DNA of 64,000 nucleotides from Elgaria multicarinata webbii. Lineage: Eukaryota > Chordata > Lepidosauria > Squamata > Anguidae. Each line of letters opens with the position of its first letter. Within the stretch, counting starts at the first letter, position 1. Shown here one piece after another: positions 10,425 through 21,413 of the stretch. Both the position numbers and the translations under genes were made by a program. The notes under the pieces are model-generated. The model saw only the letters and a list, made by a program, of their open reading frames with translations. It was not told the DNA's origin and did no database searches. The stretch covers positions 4,965,206 to 5,029,205 of the forward strand of contig NC_086180.1 of NCBI RefSeq assembly GCF_023053635.1, read 5' to 3'.

Positions 10425-10870
10425 CATAGCGACCAGGTGCTTGAAATGACCGGCACAATCTGGCAGCTGCTGCAGAGTGGCTAGCGGATGGTGTAACTCA
10501 CTCAAGGGAGAGGCAGGAAGGATCTGAGCAAAATCAGCATCAGTTTGCCAGTAAATCGGGTGGGACAATGACAGCTTCTGCCCTACACTTGATCTCTCTC
10601 TCTCTTTTTTAATTTTAAAAGGCAGCAAAGAGGCTTCTCTCCGTAACGAGGCTCTTCCCCCACCCAAAAAAGGCACTTCCGCTCACGAATGCGGACGAGA
10701 GGGCTTGAGGAATGGGAGTGCTGAAAGGCAGGGGAAGGGGAGGAAGGAGGGAAGGAGTGAAGGCGCGCTCACGCTGAGCATTTGTCCAGTCATAGTAAAC
10801 CACACCGGGAGAAGGGAGGGGAAATGCAGTTGTGAACTGGACTTTGTCCACAAGGTGGCGCCACAGTAAA
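10425..10870 (-). promoter_or_regulatory. Candidate promoter and first exon of a - strand gene
   Basis: On the - strand a strong splice donor, ATG|GTGAGTAAGG, lies at 10424-10415. The upstream region on that strand, about 10600-10870, is moderately rich in CpG and has purine-rich GGGAAGGAGG-type sequence on the + strand. No repeat is recognised here. No protein similarity is seen, so any exon would probably be 5' untranslated. In human, HSPA12B and SIGLEC1 lie upstream of ADAM33, so a head-to-head neighbour is conceivable, but nothing in the sequence names one. Confidence 0.25.
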
Positions 10871-11015
10871 CAGAATGGGAGTGGGGGCTGGTGACACTTT
10901 GCCCGATGGGCTGCGTTCCTGCTCTTTCTCCCTCTCCTGATGCTTCTCTGTGGGGTCCTGCCGACTCACGCCATGGTTTAGGTGGGGTGACTGCAGTTGG
11001 TGGTGGCAGCTATCC

Positions 11016-11335
11016 CAGGGTGGCCCTATGGAAAGGAGGACAGGGCTCCTGTGTCTTTAACAGTTGTATTGAAAAGGGAAATTCAACAGGTGTCATTTTT
11101 ATGCATGCAGCCCGTGTTGAAATTCCCTCTTCATCACCACAGTTAAAGCTGCAGGAGCCCTGCCCTCTTTTAAATCTGGTCACTCTAGTATAGCTCCTGC
11201 AGCTTTAACTGTGGTGATGAAGAGGGGATTTCACCAGGTTCTCCATATATGCAAATGACACCTGCTGAACTTCCCTTTTCTGTGCAACTGTTAAAGATAC
11301 AGGAGCCCTGTCCTCCTTTTCATATGGTCACCCTA
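11016..11335. mobile_element. Palindromic MITE, family C (AGGGTGACCATATG)
   Basis: The left half starts CAGGGTGGCCCTATGG and the right half ends CATATGGTCACCCTA. The halves are inverted through GGACAGGGCTCCTGT and ATTTCACCAGG-type blocks. GCTATCC flanks both sides (11009-11015 and 11336-11342), consistent with a hAT-type duplication. Relatives lie at 36934, 46680, 57538 and, by ends only, 57632. Confidence 0.85.
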
Positions 11336-11342
11336 GCTATCC

Positions 11343-11664
11343 TGAACCCACAGCCCTAGTGTTTCTCATATGCATTTGGCACAGATGCAATAATCTGTGG
11401 AATTATTGGTCTTTTCCTGGGTCCTTTGTTGCCACCTGGAAATCACCACCGCTTCACAGCTAATTCCCACTTAATACCCTCGTCTTAACTTGCATCCTTA
11501 AGATGAGGGTAGGAAAGCAGGCAGAAGCCCCAGAGTGATTGCATGCGAGCAGCGTGCCTGAGTGATACGCAGACTCTTGGCAACAGGCCAGCTGCAAACC
11601 CTTGTCTTGCTACTCTCACATTACTCATGGTGCCATCATTGTTCACAGAGGGAGCTATTTATGA
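11343..11664. other. intergenic, nothing recognised
   Basis: No reading frame or repeat ends are identified. Confidence 0.35.
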
Positions 11665-11742
11665 ACTTCTGTTGTAAACCGCTCAGAGAGCTTCGGCTGT
11701 GGGGCGGTATATAAATGTAATAAATAAATACCACAATACATT
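11665..11742 (+). mobile_element. L2 3' end
   Basis: TTGTAAACCGCTCAGAGAGC, then GGGGCGGTATATAAATG and a TAATAAATAAATA tail. Confidence 0.85.
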
Positions 11743-11759
11743 GTATGTGGGGCTGCCCT

Positions 11760-12367
11760 TGATAGGGATAAATGCCAAGTTCTACACGTAGGAAAAAGAA
11801 ACCAAATGCACAGTTACAAGATGGGGATACTTGGCTCAGCAATACTACAAGCGAGAAGGATCTTGGAATTCATGTAGATCACAAGCTGAATATGAGCCCA
11901 CAGTGTGATGTGGCTGCAAAAAAAGCAAATGCTATTTTGGGCTTCATTAATAGAAGTATAGCTTCCAAATTGTGTGAGGTACTGGTTCCTCTCTTTATGG
12001 CCCTGGTTAGGTCTCATCTAGAGTATTGCGTCCAGTTCTGGGCTCCACAATTCAAGAAGGACGCAGACAAGCTGGAGCGTGTTCAGAGGAGGGCAACCAG
12101 GATGATCAGGGGTCTGGAAACAAAGCCCTATGAAGAGAGACTGAAAGAACTGGGCAGGTTTAGCCTGGAGAAGAGAAGATTGAGGGGAGACAGGATAGCA
12201 CTCTTCAAATACTTGAAAGGTTGTCACACAGAGGAGGGCCAGGATCTCTTCTCGATCCTCCCAGAGTGCAGGACACGGAATAACGGGTTCATGTTACAGG
12301 AAGCCAGATTCTGGCTGGACACCAGGAAAAACTTCCTGACTGTTAGAGCAGTATGACAATGGAACCC
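11760..12367 (+). mobile_element. CR1 LINE, 3' part without its tail
   Basis: An open frame from about 11772 to 12356 encodes the CR1 reverse transcriptase C-terminal region ([48 protein letters not shown]). It breaks off after GTATGACAATGGAACC, before the usual 3' end. This LINE frame is not a host gene. Confidence 0.9.
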
Positions 12368-12426
12368 ATGACCTTTATTTTTCTGCTGCGGGGTGGGTGG
12401 GTGAATTCCCTTTGGTAAATTCATTG

Positions 12427-12600
12427 GGAGGCGCTGTGCGTCATTGGTAGAGCTCCTCCTTTGCATGCAGAAGATCCCAGGTTCACTCCCTGGCCTCTCC
12501 AGGTAGGGAGGAAAAACACCTGCCTGAAACCCCGGGGAGCCGTTGCTGCCTGTCAGTGTCGACAGTACTGGACTAGGTAGACATACCAAGACGGCACAAG
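12427..12600 (+). mobile_element. tRNA-derived SINE
   Basis: Has a tRNA-like head with a pol III A-box-like CATTGGTAGAGC and B-box GGTTCACTCCC, then CTGCCTGAAACCCCGGGGAG and AGTACTGGACTAGGTAGACA. The layout matches the squamate SINE whose head resembles a tRNA with a GCATGCAGAAG loop. Minus-strand pieces occur at 25838-25892 and 26096-26212. Confidence 0.75.
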
Positions 12601-13021
12601 ATAGGGAAAGGCTGAATTGGTGAACCTACCATTTCCAGTACCTTTTTTTAACTTACTTTTAAACAATGTAAAGGAAGTGCATACTATTATCTTTAAATTT
12701 GTACAGGTGTTCCAATGAAAATGCCTTCCTAATATAACATTGACATCTCATTAAGTGTACTTTATTCCCCCCCTCCACCAAAAAAAAATATTTCAGGACA
12801 TATACTTCTTGTGGTAGATTGGGACAAAAAATTAACATGGACTACTTATTTTTAGCTTTGTTTATTTTACTTGTAGTTAGTAAACACGCTGAATTAGATC
12901 GCGCTCTGGTGATTTTCCCATGCAAACTGAAAATTTTATGATGCAAATGACCCTATGCAAATTAGCTAATTTGCCCTGGAAAATTTACAAAATTCAAACT
13001 TTTCAGTGACCCAGTACAAGT
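12601..13021. other. intergenic, AT-rich, nothing recognised
   Basis: No reading frames or repeat ends are recognised. Confidence 0.35.
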
Positions 13022-13757
13022 GTGAGCCCAAATAGTTCTTTGAATCTTGGCCCATGTTTTTATTGTATTTTTAACTGCCCTGACACTCTCATTTTATCAG
13101 ACTACTGCAACCTTCTTCTCACTGGCCTTCCTTCTTCTCACATCCGTTTGTTGGTTTCTGTTCACCACTCTGCTGCTAAGATCATCTTCTTGGCTCGCCG
13201 CTCTGACCATGTTACTCCACTTCTGAAATCTCTTCATTGGTTTCCAGTTCACCTCAGAGTCCAATATAAGCTTCTCCTGTTGACCTACAAGGATTTTCAC
13301 AGCCTAGCTCCTTCCTATCTTTCCTCTCTCATCTCACACTATTGCCCCGCTTATGCTCTTCGCTCCTCTGATGCTCTGTTTCTCACCGGCCCAAGGGTCT
13401 CTCCTTCCCTTGCTCGGCTTCGTCCATTTCCTTCCGCTGCCCCTTACGCCTGGAACGCTCTTCCAGAACATTTGCGAACTACAAGTTCAATCGCAGCTTT
13501 TAAAGCTCAGCTAAAACCTTTTCTTTTTTCTAAAGCTTTTAGAACTTGATTTTGATCTTACTTTTATATTGTTAGTTTTACTCTCCCCTGTGCCTGTTTG
13601 GTGCATTCTCTTCCCCTTCTTATTGTTTTATTATGATCCTATTAGAATGTAAGCCTATGCGGCAGGGTCTTGTTATTTTATTGTTTTACTCTGTACAGCA
13701 CCATGTACACTGATGGTGCTAAATAAATAAATAAATAAATAAATAATAATAATAAAA
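13022..13757 (+). mobile_element. L2-type LINE, 3' part (GCCTATGCGGCAGGGTC subfamily)
   Basis: A 175-codon open frame at 13022-13549 encodes an L2 reverse transcriptase C-terminus (SDYCNLLLTGLPSSH, PLLKSLHWFPVHLRVQYK, LFSKAF). The 3' UTR has GTACAGCACCATGTACACTG and an AATAAATAAATA tail. It is one of the less eroded LINE pieces in the window. Confidence 0.9.
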
Positions 13758-14780
13758 CAACTGAACCAGCCCATATTAATTTCCATGCTGCAATTTCTTT
13801 CACTGCTCCTCTTCCCTTCCCCTCCCAAGATTTCCATGGCACTCTGTGACCTCCCGTTCCACCCTGTGTGAACCTTCGCCTAGCCCCCCACCCTCGGCAT
13901 AAACCTCCTCCTCTTCTTCCACTTGGAGCTGGGGGGGGGGCAAATGTTTGATGCAGGAGGAGTTTTGCCCTCTGTGTCTGCGTGTCATGGTGATAGTAAC
14001 ACTAACAGATTTATCATTTTCTTTCCTCGCAGAAAATCACCAACCGCGTTTTGGGAAGAAAAGTACCTTGGGAATGACTTTGAAAGCAGAGAAACAAAAA
14101 AAGCAACCTTCTGTTTCAATAAAACCCATCGCATGTCGTGAATTTTTCAGCACCTTCCTTGTGTGTGCCGAAATTTGTGTGAATAGACTACTTAGGCAGT
14201 TTTCCAATTATGCAAAATAGGGTTCATGAATTTTAATTAGCGTCATGGGTGCCCTTCCCAGCTAATGTAATATGACTATTTCTCCATTACAGTGATCTCA
14301 TGAAGATTTATAAAAAGAAAAGGAAAAAAAAAGATTTTCAATCGTGTGCTTGTACTGTCCTAGATCAAGGTAACTTGGAATTAATTTATAAGAACAATTA
14401 AATCAGTGGGTTTGTGTGTGTGTAGGTAGCCTGTTTATTTATTTTTTGATACTTGAATTTCAGGGTGTTTTGTACTTTTTATAGTTGAATTTGTTATCCT
14501 GTTTGTTTGATTTTTCTACTACTACTGAAAAAATTAAACATCTTGAGATTTTTTCCGCCAGTACTTTTACACTCATTTTTGTATGGAGTCGTTTGATGTG
14601 TGAGAGAGGCACACTCATTTCTAGTTTCCGTTGTTTCTCCTGCTAAGGTTGATGCTTAATTAGATAAGTCACGTTTTGTCATGCAAAGTCGTGTTGAATC
14701 ACCTGTATCACTAGTGCTCATCGAGGATTCCTCCATATCAGCTAGCGTTCCTCAGGTTCCTTTTTTCAGTTCTTCTTTTC
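13758..14780. other. intergenic, no supported gene
   Basis: Small open frames near 13923-14220 contain TTTTCTTTCCTCGCAG at about 14017-14032, a good splice-acceptor-like string, but no protein similarity is recognised and no donor partner is evident. Confidence 0.35.
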
Positions 14781-14784
14781 TTGC

Positions 14785-14895
14785 ACTTTCTTCTTATTTA
14801 TTTATTATTTTACGTATTTAAAATATTTATATCCTGCCCTATATCAGTAAGATCTCAGGGCAGCGTACAGATAAAAACATACAGTATAAAACAAT

Positions 14896-14934
<39 letters not shown>

Positions 14935-15530
14935 TTACATTTCTATACTGCCCAATAGCCGGAGCTCTCTGGGCGGTTCACAAAAATTAAAACCATTCAA
15001 AGTATAAAACAACAGTATAAAACCATAATATAAAATACAATATAAAAGCTCAACCAGATAAAAACAGCAGCAATGCAAAATTACAAATTTAAAACCATGT
15101 TATTTAAAATTTATAGATTGTTAAAATGTTGGGAGAATAAAAAGGTCTTCACCTGGCGTCTAAAAGCATATAATGTAGGTGCCAAGCGAACCTCCTTAGG
15201 GAGCTCATTCCACAGCCAGGGTGCCACAGCAGAGAAGGCCCTCCTCCTGGTAGCCACCTGCCTCACTTCCTTTGGCAGGGGCTCATGGAGAAGGACCCCT
15301 GAAGATGACCTTAGGGTCCGGGCAGGTACATATGGGAGGAGGCGTTCCTTCAGATAACCTGGCCCCAAGCCGTTCACAGTTAAAAACAAATTAAACCATG
15401 ATCCAAGTTCAAACAATATATAATTTAAAAGCAATAGATACAGTTAAAACAGTTAAAACAATGTGCCAGTGAGTTTAACCATCAAAGGCTTTGTTAAAAA
15501 GCCGTGTTTTTACTTGGCGTGGAAATGAAA
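14785..15530 (-). mobile_element. Two nested L2 LINE fragments
   Basis: The outer L2 runs at about 14785-14896 and 15376-15530 (TATATCCTGCCCTATATCAG, GCCGTGTTTTTACTTGGCG). It is split by a second L2 at about 14897-15375, which has a long (TTTA)n tail and - strand coding for KEVRLAPTLYAFRRQVKTFL. Confidence 0.8.
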
Positions 15531-15744
15531 TCCATGTTGGCGCCAATGGGCTGTAAATTGGCCTATTGTGTGCGTGCTTCCGTCTCTTGTGATTCCTTCT
15601 CTCAGTTCTGTGGGCTGTTCTTTGTACTTCTCCCTTCTATAACACTGAATTATGGCAAAAGACAGCTGTGCACCGTCTCATGCCTGCATGCACACACCTG
15701 TAGGCACAGCAAGGTAGGCTTCAGTGTCATGGGAATTGGAAATT

Positions 15745-15812
15745 TTGTAAACCGCCCAGAGAGCTTCGGCTATTGGGCGGTATAGAAATGCAATAAATAA
15801 ATAAAATAAATC
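15745..15812 (+). mobile_element. L2 3' end
   Basis: TTTTGTAAACCGCCCAGAGA, then TTGGGCGGTATAGAAATG and an AATAAATAAATAAA tail. Confidence 0.8.
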
Positions 15813-15918
15813 ACTGTCAAACATGACAACCCCCCCCCCCCAGTTGAGGGCCAAATGGGCAAAGTATTTGCATCCTTGGTGTCAGTTTGTATGAGGGAAT
15901 AAAAACACTCTTGGAAGA

Positions 15919-15995
15919 GAATCATAGAGTAGCAGAGTTGGAAGGGGCCTATAAGGCCATTGAGTCCAACCCCCTGCTCAATGCAGGAAAGAGTG
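15919..15995 (-). mobile_element. CR1 LINE, very short 3' end
   Basis: AGAATCATAGAGTAGCAGAG, then TTGGAAGGGGCC and CCCCTGCTCAATGCAGG is the reverse complement of the CR1 3' terminus. Confidence 0.85.
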
Positions 15996-16012
15996 GGCCT
16001 CTACAGGAGGAC

Positions 16013-16248
16013 TGAGCCAGTGTGGTGTAGTGGCTTAAAGTGTCGGACTGGGAGTCGGGAGGTCCGGGTTCTAGTCCCCCACTCGGCCATAGAAACCTGC
16101 TGGGTGACTTTGGGCCAGTCACAGACTCTCAGCCCAGCCTACCTCACAGGGTTGTTGTTGTGAGGATAAAATCGAGAGGAGGGTTATGTATGCCACCTTG
16201 GGTTCCTTGGAGGAAAAAAGGCGGGATATAAATGCAGCAAATAAATAA
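16013..16248 (+). mobile_element. Sauria-type SINE, near full length
   Basis: The tRNA-like head carries AGTGTGGTGTAGTGGCTTAA and a B box GGGTTCTAGTCC at about 16067-16078. It is followed by GTGACTTTGGGCCAGTCAC, CCTACCTCACAGGGTTGTTG, GCCACCTTGGGTTCCTTGG and an AAATAAATAA tail. This layout is that of the Sauria SINE, a squamate family mobilised by Bov-B LINEs, and is the best single marker of the host group. A pol III promoter is present in form only; activity is unknown. Confidence 0.9.
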
Positions 16249-16389
16249 GTGCCAGCTGCATCATACAAAACAGTACATGTTTAATGCGGCGCAAGAACGT
16301 TAATATTCCTGCAAATAATAATTGAATATGATCCCAATTATACACATCTGAAATACGCTGTTTGATTGTAATCATCCATCTCATAACAC

Positions 16390-16640
16390 TTCTGTAAGAA
16401 GAACCTAAGAAAAGCCCTGGTGCTGGATCAGACCAAGGGTCCATCTAGTCCAGCACTCTGTTCACGCGGTGGCCACCAGCCAGCTGTCAACCAGGGACAC
16501 ACAAGCAGGACGTGAGTACCACAGCAGCCTCCCACCCATGTTCCTCAGCAGCTGGTGTATACAGATTCACTGCCTCTGACATTGGAGGTAGCACGTAGCC
16601 ATCAGGGCTAGTAGCCATACAGCACAGCATAAGTAATCTA
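16390..16640 (-). mobile_element. CR1-related LINE 3' end (GGATCAGACCAAGGGTCC subfamily)
   Basis: AGAACCTAAGAAAAGCCCTG, GGTCCATCTAGTCCAGCACT and CCCACCCATGTTCCTCAGCA read as the 3' part of this family on the - strand. Other copies: 22075-22332 (+), 39400-40700 (+, interrupted), 44065-44643 (-), 46010-47020 (-, interrupted), 61478-61660 (-). Confidence 0.75.
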
Positions 16641-16679
16641 CTCTGCCTTCCAACTACTCTTCTGCTTCGCTGTAAGGGA

Positions 16680-17085
16680 TTGCTTGTCTGATTACTTCCA
16701 AGTTAGATTACTGCAATGCACACTCTGTATTGGGCTACAAAAGGGACAAGATGTTCCAAACATCTAATACCAATTCTGTCCTGTTTGCACTGGCTGCCTG
16801 TATGTTTCCGAACCCGATTCAAGGTACTGGTTTGGGCCTTTAAAGCCTTACGCAGCTCGGGGGCAAAATACCTGACAGAGCACCTCTCCCAGTATGAACC
16901 TATCTGTATAGTATGCTCATCATCTAAGGCCCTCCAGATGCCTCCTCAGAGCAGGCTTGGGAGGTGGCAATAAGGGACAGGGCCTTCTCAGTGGTGCCCC
17001 CCTGATTGTAGAACCATCTCCCCAACGAGGCCTGCTTGATGCCAACATTGTTACCTTTTTGGTGCCAGGTTATGACATTGGCAGC
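16680..17085 (+). mobile_element. L2-type LINE fragment
   Basis: Encodes broken L2 reverse transcriptase sequence (TRFKVLVWAFKALRSSGAKY). It shares GGCCTTCTCAGTGGTG and CAACATTGTTACCTTTT with the L2 copy at 23935-24330. Confidence 0.8.
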
Positions 17086-17087
17086 AA

Positions 17088-17370
17088 AGAATCATAGAAT
17101 CATAGAATAGCAGAGTTGGAAGGGGCCTACAAGGCCATCGAGTCCAACCCTCTGCTCAAGGCAGGAATCCACCCTAAAGCATCCCTGACATCATATCCCT
17201 GGCATATGATGTTCCAGCCCTTTGAGCATTTTAGTTACCCTTTTCTGCACTTTTTCCAACTCTAAAATAATCCTTTTTTAAGTGCAATGACCAGGACTGT
17301 ACAGAGTATTTTAAATACAGTTGCACCACAGTTTTGTTTAAGGGGAGTATGATCTTGGTAGTTCTCTTTA
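17088..17370 (-). mobile_element. CR1 3' end joined to a second CR1-family fragment
   Basis: 17088-17192 is the standard CR1 3' terminus read on the - strand. 17193-17370 (CCCTTTGAGCATTTTAGTTA, AGTGCAATGACCAGGACTG) is an upstream part of a different CR1 subfamily, as also seen at 44560-44640. Confidence 0.75.
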
Positions 17371-17385
17371 AAATAAAATAAAATT

Positions 17386-17520
17386 GTGGTAGGTTGTGGT
17401 GCACACCGGCGAACATTTTGAATATACAAGCTGCGGCAAGCGTGTCCTATGGCTTGTTGCGTTGTGCAAACCCAGGCATAGTGGAGTATGCAAGGGTTAA
17501 ACAACCCTCGGATAACCCCA
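17386..17520. mobile_element. MITE fragment, family H
   Basis: GTTGTGCAAACCCAGG, GGGTTAAACAACCCTCGGAT and AACCCCAGAACAACCCA resemble the interior of the palindromic element at 7774-8077. Confidence 0.5.
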
Positions 17521-18150
17521 GAACAACCCAGCTGTTCTCCTTCCTGGTGACAGGCGCTGACTCACCAGTGTACTGGAAATGCATCAGCAGTATTTATTGA
17601 CTCAGTCTGCATCATTCTCCCTCTCTGTCGCTGCCGATTTCTATCATACTTCTCCTCTGACAATGGAAATAGAAGAAGCGTAAAAAGGTAATTGCTGTCT
17701 GAAAGTGGCGGTATATTGGATTTTCCATCAAGCATTGCTCTGATGCTCGGATAATTTGGGAAATAACACACAGCCCTCCTGCCTGCCATCAAACACCCCC
17801 CCCCCCACTTTTCAGAAATGTGTACAGGTTGCATGGCCATGACTTACTTGTGCTACCTAAATATTACGTTTGGTTTCAGCAGAATTTAAGATTCTCAGTT
17901 TCGTTTCATTCTTTAAAAAATCAATTTTCTAGCCCTTATGGGTGGAAGCAGATGGATAATGCCTGGGGAAATATCAGGGACTAAAGAGGCCTTCCAGAGA
18001 CCAGTGAGGGGTTAGGGCTTCAGTGCTCTACAACAAATGTTTTGGATTTGAACTCCCAGCTTTCCTGTCGATTGGCCTTGCTGGCAAAGCGCTTCTGGTA
18101 GTTGAACTTCCAAACCTCTGGATATCTACCTTCTACTGCCCCCTGCTCTA
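17521..18150. other. intergenic, nothing recognised
   Basis: No exon or repeat end is identified. Confidence 0.35.
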
Positions 18151-18512
18151 TGTGGTTCTTGCTCGGCTTCGTCCCTTCTCTTCTGCTGCCCCTTATGCCT
18201 GGAACGCTCTTCCAGAACATTTGAGATCTACAAGCTCAATCGCAACTTTTAAAGCTCAGCTAAAAACTTTTCTTTTTCCTAAAGCTTTTAAAACTTGATG
18301 TTGCTCGGACTTTATACTGTTAGTTTTACCCTACCCTGTGCCTGTTTACCCTACCCAGTGCCTGTTTGCATTCCCTTCCCCTCCTTATTGCTTTACTATG
18401 ATTTTAGTAGACTGTAAGCCTATGCGGCAGGGTCTTGCTATTTACTGTTTTACGCTGTACAGCACCATGTACATTGATGGTGCTATATAAATAAATAAAT
18501 AATAATAATAAT
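18150..18512 (+). mobile_element. L2-type LINE 3' end
   Basis: Encodes APYAWNALPEHLRSTSSIA and KTFLFPKAFKT, then the 3' UTR with TATGCGGCAGGGTCTTG and a ATAAATAAATAAT tail. Same subfamily as 13022-13757. Confidence 0.9.
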
Positions 18513-19326
18513 AACAATTTGCCGCATAGGCGGAATTTGCTATGCGAACATAGTGCAATTTATTCAGCTCACAAATCCGCTTTCCTGGGGCATGATCTAG
18601 ATTTTCTTTGACACAGAACATGCACAACTTTTACTGGGCTGGGATTCCACTGCAGAAGCAGAAGTGCCGAACTGTTGAACTGTTACAAGGGCCGCTTCAA
18701 AGGAAACAAGAATTTGTGGTTAAAAACACAGGCGTATTGCCTCTTTACCCTTTACAATACACACCAGGATGAAACAACTGGATCCTGTTTGTGCACATTT
18801 TTAAGGGGTGGGGGTGATTTATGAACATGCACCTTCCTGTTCTGACAGGGTGACTGATGTGCATGTATTTTGAACTCAGCACTGAGCTAGGGGCCCAAAC
18901 GCAAAATGCCTTGGTAGCAGCTGGCCAGAGACTGGAGTGGAATCATTTTGTTCTCCGGATTTCTCTTCAAATGTGGATGCTGAAGATTCTCCAGATGTTT
19001 TCTGACCAGGGTGGGCACTTCAGGAAAAACACAATACGTTCCATGTACCCACAAGAGCTTGGAGTTAGCAGCCCTCAATGCAACCGTTTTGCATGGCGAG
19101 TGATACGGCCCAGTGCCGGTCTGTGAAATGTTCCTTGGGCGTGCCCAGCCCTTTGAGCACATCCAAAGGAGCCCTTTGGATCCTGCGTTTAACACAACAA
19201 TAAACACTCTTGTGAGCAGGGCCGTGGCTTTGTGCTGGGACCCCTGTGTTGTGCAGAGAAGGTTCCAGTATCTCCAGCGAGACCAGAAACCTTCCCCCCC
19301 CACACACACACTTGCTTGAAATCCTA
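18513..19326. other. intergenic, nothing recognised
   Basis: No gene or repeat ends are recognised. Short open frames here have no similarity I know. Confidence 0.35.
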
Positions 19327-19410
19327 CAGAGCTGCTGCCAGCCTCTATCGACAATACCGGGCTGGATGGACCAGTGATGTGGAGCAGGCAGCTGCCATTG
19401 TTCCACATTA
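19327..19410 (+). mobile_element. tRNA-derived SINE, 3' fragment
   Basis: GACAATACCGGGCTGGATGG and CAGGCAGCTGCC match the tail half of the SINE family seen at 12427-12600. Confidence 0.55.
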
Positions 19411-19562
19411 AGGACTAACAAACACATTGGGCATGTCTACACCTACGGGTGTAGAGCGCCAGAGAGGGGGCGATCCCGGACTAACCTACTTCCGGGACCG
19501 TCGCCCTGTGTCTACACGCGGCGCACAATGTCCCGGGAGGAAGAGGATATTGCACCTGCCGC

Positions 19563-19608
<46 letters not shown>
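19563..19608 (+). repeat. (ATT)n microsatellite
   Basis: About 15 uninterrupted copies of ATT. Confidence 0.95.
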
Positions 19609-19849
19609 GGAAAAGAGCGCTCAAGCAACAAAGGTAAGTTTTTTTAAAAAAACTGTCCCGCTCCCCCCCCCCCCCCCGGTTACAGCCGGCCACATGTCCC
19701 GTGGACTTGGGATCATCCCGAGACTGCGGGAAAAGTCGGGATTAAAGGGTAGGGTGATATCCCGGAGAAAGGGAGGGATCATTCCTCCCTGCTCCCAGGA
19801 TGCTCTGTGCATCATGTGGACACACAGGGACGATTCCAGGATGATCCGG

Positions 19850-20307
19850 ACGCAGACAAGCTGGAGCGTGTTCAGAGGAGGGCAACCAGGAGGATCAGGG
19901 GTCTGGAAACAAAGCCCTATGAAGAGAGACTGAAAGAACTGGGCATGTTTAGCCTGGAGAAGAGAAGACTGAGGGGAGACATGATACCATTCTTCAAATA
20001 CTTGAAAGGTTGTCACACAGAGGAGGGCCAGGAGCTCTTCTCGATCCTCCCAGAGTGCAGGACACGGAATAACGGGCTCAAGTGACAGGAAGCCGGATTC
20101 CAGCTGGACGTCAGGAAAAACTTCCTGACTGTTAGAGCAGTACGACAATGGAATCAGTTATCTAGGGAGGTTGTGGGCTCTCCCACACTAGAGGCCTTCA
20201 AGAGGCAGCTGGACAAGCATCTGTCAGGGATGCTTTAGGGTGGATTCCTGCATTGAGCAGGGGGTTGGACTCGATGGCCTTGTAGGCCCCTTCCAACTCT
20301 GCTATTC

Positions 20308-20310
<3 letters not shown>
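19850..20310 (+). mobile_element. CR1 LINE, 3' part
   Basis: Runs from GACGCAGACAAGCTGGAGCG to CTCTGCTATTCTAT, encoding [20 protein letters not shown] and [10 protein letters not shown]. Inserted in the family G MITE. Confidence 0.9.
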
Positions 20311-20353
<43 letters not shown>

Positions 20354-20425
20354 TATATAGCACCATCAATGTACATGGTGCTGTACAGAGTAAAACAGTA
20401 AATAGCAAGACCCTGCTGCATATGA
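20308..20425 (-). mobile_element. (ATT)n-tailed L2 3' end inside a CR1 tail
   Basis: An (ATT)n tract at 20308-20352 leads to TTTATATAGCACCATCAATG, TACAGAGTAAAACAG and GCAAGACCCTGCTGCATA, the - strand 3' UTR of the 13022-type L2. The CR1 tail resumes at 20421 with TATGATTCTATGATTGTATG. Confidence 0.8.
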
Positions 20426-20464
20426 TTCTATGATTGTATGATATGGCCCCGTCTCGACATGCCC

Positions 20465-21413
20465 TTGTGGCAGTAGGCTTCGTTGGTTCTAGCCTCTCTG
20501 CAGTTCTTGCATCTAATGATCTGGGCTCCTGGGTTAGACAGCTCAGCTGGGTTAGACAGGCGAGATGTGAAGGCACTCCTAGGAGTAGCAATTGTGTGTG
20601 TTTAAGGAAACAGCAGGACCCTGGGAATGGTGGGGGGCTTTGCTTTCTACTATGGTCCTGATCAGGAAGCCGCCGCCACCCCCCCACCCCCCCACCCCCC
20701 CGGGCCTGCTGGCTGGCAGTTGTATTAGGAGAAAAGTTCCCATGGAACTCCCAATGGGAACTAGTCTCCCTATGCGAACAGCTGATGCACATCCTGATCT
20801 GAATCAGGATTGCAGAAGAGAGTGCCTCCCAGTCAGGGTGGGAATCTAGGTTAGGGGTCTTATACTTAGGGGTCTTTTTATATTAAGGGATATAGAAGTT
20901 GCACTAATAGTAGTAGTGGTAGTAACAACAACAACAACAACAGTACTTAAAAAGTAATAATAATGCCACTTCTGTGTGAATGGTATCATGCCAAATTTGG
21001 TGCTTAGTTATAATGGCCATATTGAGCCTCCAGGTTCTGGGGCAGTGTACCGTTAAATACCAGTTGCTGTTTCTTCATGCCCTACTTGAGGGATTTCTGG
21101 AAGGATCTGTCTGTCTGCCATGGGAACCAAAGAAAAAAGAGATATAGACTGTAGTGTTGAAGAGTAGAGAAGTTTTTAATCTCTTTGTCCAAATGTCTCT
21201 ACTGTTTAAAAATATTTATTTGTTTTTTAAAAAACTGTTTGAAAAAGGGCTCGATGTTTTGGATCTATCGATCCTTCCTCAGGAGCTGATTAGACAGAAT
21301 AACATGAAAAAACAAAGAGTCAAAATGGAGCAGTTCAAAGACTTCTTTATGTTCTCATCACCTGTTGTCTTTGCAGCAAACGTTCTACATAGTGTTTTCC
21401 CCTCATTATTTCA
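20465..21413. other. intergenic, nothing recognised
   Basis: Contains a C-rich run near 20675-20702 and short AAC and TAG simple repeats near 20905-20945. No gene is supported. Confidence 0.35.

Larger units (their letters stand above)
19429..20464. mobile_element. Family G MITE split by nested LINEs
   Basis: The left end GGGCATGTCTACACC and the right end GTCTCGACATGCCC (20451-20464) are inverted. The original element has been split by a CR1 (about 19850-20310, with tail remnants at 20421-20442), which was itself split by an L2 tail at 20350-20420. An (ATT)n run lies at 19563-19608. Confidence 0.7.

Noticed and set aside
10404-10676. 90-codon - strand open frame ending beside a splice donor
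   Set aside because: No recognised similarity; the frame reads past the donor. Reported only as a possible non-coding first exon.
11772-12356. 194-codon open frame
   Set aside because: Encodes a CR1 reverse transcriptase C-terminus; it is a LINE remnant, not a host gene.
12427-12500. Functional tRNA gene
   Set aside because: A- and B-box-like motifs are present, but the sequence does not close into a tRNA and continues into a SINE body.
13022-13549. 175-codon open frame
   Set aside because: L2 LINE reverse transcriptase C-terminus; not a host gene.
14017-14220. Possible exon after TTTTCTTTCCTCGCAG
   Set aside because: The acceptor-like string is good, but no donor, similarity or partner exon supports it.
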